A stretch of DNA of 64,000 nt from Planctomycetota bacterium (GTDB lineage Bacteria; Planctomycetota; UBA1135; GCA-002686595): positions 186,001 to 250,000 of the forward strand of contig JAEUHY010000053.1 in NCBI GenBank assembly GCA_016795325.1, in the 5' to 3' direction. Below, piece after piece: positions 57,349 to 64,000 of the stretch (within the stretch, counting starts at the first letter, position 1; the number at the start of each line of letters is the position of its first letter). The position numbers and the translations under genes are program-made. The notes under the pieces were generated by a model. It did no database searches. It was not told the origin of the DNA and saw nothing but the letters and a program-made list of their open reading frames with translations.

Positions 57349-59271
57349 ATGGAGGTGAGGCAAACCAGCGGAGGAAGCGTCGCTCCCGCGACAGGTGAGC
57401 GACTGGGCTGGGGCGCCTTCACCGGTGTCGCTTTGTTCGCCTTCGCGCTGCGCGCCGTGTACCTGAGCGAGATCGCACGCGCGCCGCTGGCGAGCGTTCT
57501 GTTCGGCGACGCACACATCTACGCCGCGTGGGCCGAGCGCTTGGCCGACGGCGAGGGTTGGGGGAGCGCGCGCTACTACCAGACTCCGCTCTATCCGGTG
57601 TTCCTCGCCTTGCTGCGGCGCCTTTCGATCGGGCTCGAAGGCGCACGTTGGGTGCAGTGCGCGCTCGGCTCGTTCGCCTGCGCGGCTGTCGCCGCCGCGG
57701 GTGCGCGTTGGTTCGGTCGGCGCGTTGGACTCGCGAGCGGCGTGCTGCTCGCGGTGTACGCGCCGGGCATCGCGTACGACGGCGCGCTCGAGAAGGCCTG
57801 GATCGACGTCGTCGTCGTCGCCGTGCTGCTCGCGGCGCTCGCGCCGCACGAACCGCGCACACTCACGCGAAGCGCCGCACTCGGCGTGTTGCTCGGCGCC
57901 GCGCTGCTCAACCGCGAGAGCTTGCTGCTCGCCTTCGTCGTTGCGCCGTTGTGGCTCGTCGCGCCGCACTCGGGCGGACGCGTGCGCGTGTTGTCGGCGT
58001 TTGCGCTCGGCGCTGCGCTGGTTCTCGCAGCCTCCGCGTGGCTCAACCACGCGCGCCACGGCGAGTTCGCGCCCTTCCGCGGACAGTTCGGCGCCAACCT
58101 CTACATGGGCAACCACGCCGGCGCCGACGGGCTGTACGTGCCGCTCGTCGCCGGCCACGGCGGACCGTTCGACGAAGAGCTCGACGCGCGCCGCATCGCC
58201 GAAGCGGAGCTCGGCCGCAGGTTGACGCGCGCCGAGATCTCTGCCCATTTCGCCGACAAATCCATCGCCTGGATGCGCGCAGAGCCGCTCGACGCGCTGG
58301 CGTTGTTCGCGCGCAAGCTGCGCTACGTGCTGCACGACAACGAGTGGGCCGACACACACGGCTACAGCGCCTATCGAAGTGAATCGCGCCTGCTCACTGC
58401 GTTGGGACTCCTCGCGCGCTTCGGCGTGCTCGTCGCGCTCGCTGCGTACGGTCTCGCGCTCGCTTGGCCTTCGCGCGCGCGCTGGTGGCCAGCTCTCGCG
58501 CTGGTTGTGTTGTTGGTGCTCGGGACGGCGGTGTTCTTCGTCTTCGGCCGCTACCGCTTGGTGCTCGTGCCGCTGCTCGCGCCCTTCGCAGGGCTCGCGC
58601 TGGTCGATCTCGCGCGCCGGCCGCGCTTCGATCGGCGCCGCTGGGTCGGCGCGGGTTGCGCGGCGCTGCTCGCCGTCAGCGCCTTCGCGCCGACCGCGGT
58701 CGAAGACACCTCGGAAACCGACACCTGGTTCAACTTGGCCGGCGCCCTCGTGCTCGAGCGCCGCGGCGAGGAAGCGCTGCGCGCCGCGGACCGTGCTCTG
58801 GCGCAGGCGCCGCGCCGCGCGGACTTGCGCCTGCGGCGCGCGCAAGCGCTCGCCGTCGCGGGACGTTGGGACGAGGCGCGCGCGGACCTCGATCGCGCCG
58901 TCGCGCTCGATCCCTCGCGCAGCGCCCAAGCCCTGTACGAACTCGGGGTGGCGGCGGCGCTGCGCAGCGAGCACGCGCTCGCCGTGCAGTGGTTCAACGC
59001 AGCTGTCGAAGCCGATCCAGCACACGTTCGCGCCTGGGCGCGGATGGGCGTGGCGCTCGGAATTCTCGGGCGCTTTTCGCAGGCCGAAGCTGCGCTGCAG
59101 CGCGCGGTGCAGCTCGACCGCTTTGATCCCGATCCGCTCAACGACCTCGGCATGGTCTACGAAAAGCTCGGGCAACTCGACGCGGCGCGCGCGCACTACG
59201 GCGCGGCGCTCGCGCTCGACCCCGACCACCGCCAGGCGCGGGTCAACGCCCAGCGTGTTGCGTTACGCTGA
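57349..59271 (+). CDS. GT-C-type membrane glycosyltransferase-like protein with TPR tail
   Basis: The 640-residue protein has about ten membrane helices over residues 20-450 and C-terminal TPR repeats (TWFNLAGALVLERRGEEALRAADRAL and following). After helix 1 the large loop contains LFGDAHIYAAWAERLADGEGW with a G-D-A motif where GT-C (PMT_2/ArnT) enzymes have an Asp, and PLYPVFLALLRRL is typical of PMT_2. I infer transfer of a lipid-linked sugar to protein or a cell-envelope component. The stop codon lies just before the kinase gene, and the kinase frame is open through it, suggesting coupling. Confidence 0.85.
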   Translation: MEVRQTSGGSVAPATGERLGWGAFTGVALFAFALRAVYLSEIARAPLASVLFGDAHIYAAWAERLADGEGWGSARYYQTPLYPVFLALLRRLSIGLEGARWVQCALGSFACAAVAAAGARWFGRRVGLASGVLLAVYAPGIAYDGALEKAWIDVVVVAVLLAALAPHEPRTLTRSAALGVLLGAALLNRESLLLAFVVAPLWLVAPHSGGRVRVLSAFALGAALVLAASAWLNHARHGEFAPFRGQFGANLYMGNHAGADGLYVPLVAGHGGPFDEELDARRIAEAELGRRLTRAEISAHFADKSIAWMRAEPLDALALFARKLRYVLHDNEWADTHGYSAYRSESRLLTALGLLARFGVLVALAAYGLALAWPSRARWWPALALVVLLVLGTAVFFVFGRYRLVLVPLLAPFAGLALVDLARRPRFDRRRWVGAGCAALLAVSAFAPTAVEDTSETDTWFNLAGALVLERRGEEALRAADRALAQAPRRADLRLRRAQALAVAGRWDEARADLDRAVALDPSRSAQALYELGVAAALRSEHALAVQWFNAAVEADPAHVRAWARMGVALGILGRFSQAEAALQRAVQLDRFDPDPLNDLGMVYEKLGQLDAARAHYGAALALDPDHRQARVNAQRVALR

Positions 59272-59293
59272 GCTGCAAGTCGAGCGAACGATC

Positions 59294-61936
<2,643 letters not shown>

Positions 61937-62020
61937 GCGGCCGTCCTTCGGGTTGCGCCTTCGCCGGGGCCGCACGGCGCTGGGTTTTTCAGCCTCCTTG
62001 TTGTTGCTGGCTTCGTTCCT

Positions 62021-62494
62021 ACTCCGTGTCTCCGTGGCTCCTGTGGATCTTCTGGCTTGCCTTGCGATCGGCGCTCGTTCGAGGTGCGGAAGCAACGGAA
62101 ACCAGAGAAGCCGAACCAACCACAAGAGCCACGGAGGCACGGAGATCAGAAGAGGCCGAGGTGCTGCTTTCGGTTTCTGCTCTGCTCGGAACTCCGTGTC
62201 TCCGTGGCTCCTGTGGATCTTCTGGTTTGCCTTGCGATCGGCGCTCGTTCGCGGCGCGGAAGCACCGGAAACCAGAGAAGCCAATCCAACCACAAGAGCC
62301 ACGGAGGCACGGAGATCAGAGGGGGCCTAGGTGCTGCCTTCTAATTTCTGCTCTGGTCTGAACTCCGTGTCTCCGTGGCTCCTGTGGATCTTCTGGTTTG
62401 CCTTGCGATCGCCGCTCGTTCGCGGCGCGGAAGCACCGGAAACCAGAGAAGCCAAACCAACCACAGGAGCCACGGAGCCACGGAGATCAGAAGA
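62021..62494. repeat. Three imperfect direct copies of a ~134-bp hairpin-forming element, spaced by 170 bp
   Basis: Copies begin at 62021, 62191 and 62362 (periods 170 and 171) and each core is about 134 bp. Each starts ACTCCGTGTCTCCGTGGCTC and ends with a near reverse complement (CACAAGAGCCACGGAGGCAC and close variants), so each can fold into a long hairpin. An inner pair, CTTCTGG and CCAGAGAAG, adds to the stem. The spacers (about 36 bp) also resemble each other. The copies differ by a few substitutions, concentrated in the stem partners. The element sits in the 636-bp gap 61937-62572, which has no gene. It resembles the dispersed CACGGAG-type palindromic repeats of environmental bacteria. 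Confidence 0.9.
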
Positions 62495-62572
62495 GCAACC
62501 AGTCGAAGCGCTACGCCCTTGAATTCGCGCCGCGTGGTCGCACGCTGAACTCAGCGGTCGCCACGGCCCCCG

Positions 62573-64000
62573 ATGAACACACCGACGAACTGGACTTCGC
62601 GCGCGCCGTGGCTCGTGATCGCGCTGGCTGTGGTGCTGCGCCTGCCCGCGCTCGGCTGGGACTACTTCGTCGACGATCACGGCATCCAGCTCGTCGTCGA
62701 AGGCGCCGTCGAACACCCGACGCTTCGGCCGTGGAGCGCCTTCGACTTTGGCGCCGCGAGCGGGCCCCACAGCGCGCCGGACACAACCAGCGCCCTGCCA
62801 TGGTGGACCTCGCCCGAGTGGAAGGTGCGCTTCTTCAGGCCGCTCGCGAGCCTGACGCACTGGTTCGACGCGGTCTGCTGGGGCCGCAATCCGCTCGCCG
62901 CGCACGTCACGAGCCTCGCGCTGTTCGCCATGGTGCTGGTCGCGCTTCGCGCGCTGTACCTCGCGGCGGGCCTCTCCGAGCGCGTGCTTCCCTGGGCGCT
63001 GGCCGTGTTCGCGTTCGACGACGGCTCGCTGTTTCCCGTGGCGTGGATCGCCAATCGCAGCACGCTGCTCGAAGCCCTGTGCATGACGCTCGCCGTCACG
63101 TTCGCGCTCCGCGCTCGCGCGACGGGGAGCGCGCGTGACTTCACCGCCGCGCTGGTGTTCTCGCTCGGCGCCTGCCTCTCGAAAGAGTCGGGAGTTGCAG
63201 CCCCGTTGCTCGTCGCCGCTGCGTTCGGGGGCCCTGGACGAGCAGCGTCGCGAGCGAAAGCCGCCGCAGCACTCGCGCTCGCCGTGGTCTACCTCGCCGC
63301 GCTGCTTGCAGCGGGCTACGGCGCACGCAGCGACTTCTACCTGACGCCTTGGGGCGAGCCCGTACAGTTCGCGCAGCGCTTCCTCCAGATGGCCGTGCTC
63401 GGCTCGCTGAGCGTGTTCGGACCTTTCCCCGTCGACGCGCCGATGTTCGTGGACGAACTGCTCGTGCCGTGGACCGCGGTTGCGCTCGTGGTGGGCGCTT
63501 GGCTCTCGAGCCACGCATGGCGCAGCGCCGCGGCGTGGTCCGAACGCGGGCTCTTCGCAGTGTGGTTCGTGCTCACGTTGCTGCCTCAGGGCGGCGCCTT
63601 CCCTTCGGATCGGCTGCTGTTCGTTCCGCTGATCGGCGCCGCGCCGTTGATCGGCTCGCTGTGTGCGCGCGCTCTCGACTCGTCGGCGTGGCGCCGGCGT
63701 TGGCTGCCCGCGTGCGTCGCGCTGTCCGCGGTCGGCGCGAGTGCGCTCGTCGTGCTCGCGCGCGGCCGCGACTTTGCGTCGAAGATCGAACTCGTCAACG
63801 CGGCCGCCGTGTCGTTCGACGTGCCGGCCGACGGGCGCCAGCACGATGCGCTCGTGTTCCAGTCCGGCTCGCTCATGAACTCGCTCGCGCCCGATCCGGT
63901 GTGGAGGATGCGGACGGGACGCGAGGATGTGCGCATCCATCCGCTGCAGGCGGGACGGAGAGCACTGCGCATCGCGGCGGTGGATGAGTCGACGCTCGAC
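62573..64000 (+). CDS. GT-C-like polytopic membrane protein (3' end outside window)
   Basis: An ATG at 62573 opens a frame of 476 codons with no stop before the window end. The product begins MNTPTNWTSRAPWLVIALAV and has many membrane helices. A loop after helix 1 has the acidic pair in YFVDDHGIQ, as in the protein at 51701 (VYDDLLLV). FPVAWIANRSTLLEALCMTL and LSKESGVAAPLL parallel EPVAWISAVNDPLAGALTL and LAKESALAFAPL of that protein. It is therefore a paralogue, probably of the GT-C/TMTC group, and would be expected to have TPR repeats beyond the window. The 170-bp repeats lie directly upstream; no clear ribosome binding site was found. Confidence 0.85.
   Translation, partial: MNTPTNWTSRAPWLVIALAVVLRLPALGWDYFVDDHGIQLVVEGAVEHPTLRPWSAFDFGAASGPHSAPDTTSALPWWTSPEWKVRFFRPLASLTHWFDAVCWGRNPLAAHVTSLALFAMVLVALRALYLAAGLSERVLPWALAVFAFDDGSLFPVAWIANRSTLLEALCMTLAVTFALRARATGSARDFTAALVFSLGACLSKESGVAAPLLVAAAFGGPGRAASRAKAAAALALAVVYLAALLAAGYGARSDFYLTPWGEPVQFAQRFLQMAVLGSLSVFGPFPVDAPMFVDELLVPWTAVALVVGAWLSSHAWRSAAAWSERGLFAVWFVLTLLPQGGAFPSDRLLFVPLIGAAPLIGSLCARALDSSAWRRRWLPACVALSAVGASALVVLARGRDFASKIELVNAAAVSFDVPADGRQHDALVFQSGSLMNSLAPDPVWRMRTGREDVRIHPLQAGRRALRIAAVDESTLD

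Noticed and set aside
62021..62494. CRISPR array
   Set aside because: The units are about 134 bp, each internally palindromic, and the 36-bp spacers resemble each other; this does not fit CRISPR.

Overview
The window is a 64 kb stretch of a GC-rich chromosome with densely packed genes on both strands. It carries large secreted or lipid-anchored surface proteins, type IV pilus/type II secretion genes, a MoxR-DUF58-VWA operon, PknB-like kinases with TPR tails, GT-C membrane proteins with TPR repeats, and a C-terminal module ending near FQFWYRDP. This mix suggests a planctomycete (Planctomycetota) or a close relative. That is inference from gene content; there is no rRNA in the window to prove it. 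I saw no tRNA, CRISPR array, prophage or insertion sequence. Very high GC leaves long open frames on the wrong strand almost everywhere; these were left out.

Region 1-15.2 kb (+ strand): the tail of one Ig-like surface protein, then two large lipoproteins, lead directly into a prepilin peptidase. Next come an OmpA-like lipoprotein, an EF-G-like GTPase, PilT, PilB/GspE, PilC/GspF and a type IV pilin or pseudopilin, separated by strong GC hairpins. This looks like one machine: processing enzyme, retraction motor, assembly motor, platform and pilin.

Region 15.3-26.1 kb: two secreted proteins and a tiny membrane protein lie on the minus strand. A 0.7 kb stretch without a recognisable gene holds a hairpin and three tandem 21-bp repeats. 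Pyruvate kinase, an FlhG/MinD-like ATPase, a secreted helical protein, an aminotransferase and a long uracil phosphoribosyltransferase follow on the plus strand.

Region 26.2-43.9 kb (- strand): reading in the direction of transcription, a secreted protein with a degenerate metalloprotease motif and a lipoprotein-like serine hydrolase/DUF1343 fusion lie upstream. Then comes a Bat-type operon: MoxR ATPase, DUF58, a BatD-like membrane protein, two overlapping VWA membrane proteins and a periplasmic helical protein. A 1360-residue membrane-anchored protein, an NHL propeller and a membrane-bound pseudokinase follow.

Region 43.9-54.6 kb: methylmalonyl-CoA epimerase is divergent from the DUF1343 fusion, with only 31 bp between start codons. 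Two small membrane proteins, RNase PH, biotin ligase, a FliA/WhiG-type sigma factor, adenine phosphoribosyltransferase and arginyl-tRNA synthetase follow on the minus strand. A PyrK-like flavoprotein (+), a TPR membrane protein (-) and Dps (-) complete the region.

Region 54.7-64 kb: a secreted protein and a thioredoxin-like protein lie on the minus strand; the second has an in-frame signal peptide separated from it by two TGA codons. On the plus strand are a GT-C/TPR membrane protein, a Ser/Thr kinase with TPR tail, three 170-bp imperfect hairpin repeats, and a GT-C-like membrane protein that runs off the window.

The points most worth a second look are: a recurring TANNNT box 6-7 nt before start codons, which predicts leaderless mRNAs and in one case a symmetric divergent promoter; the tandem-TGA signal peptide; the open tail after a TGA in the Bat operon; the membrane pseudokinase; the expanded Bat operon; and the 170-bp repeat array.
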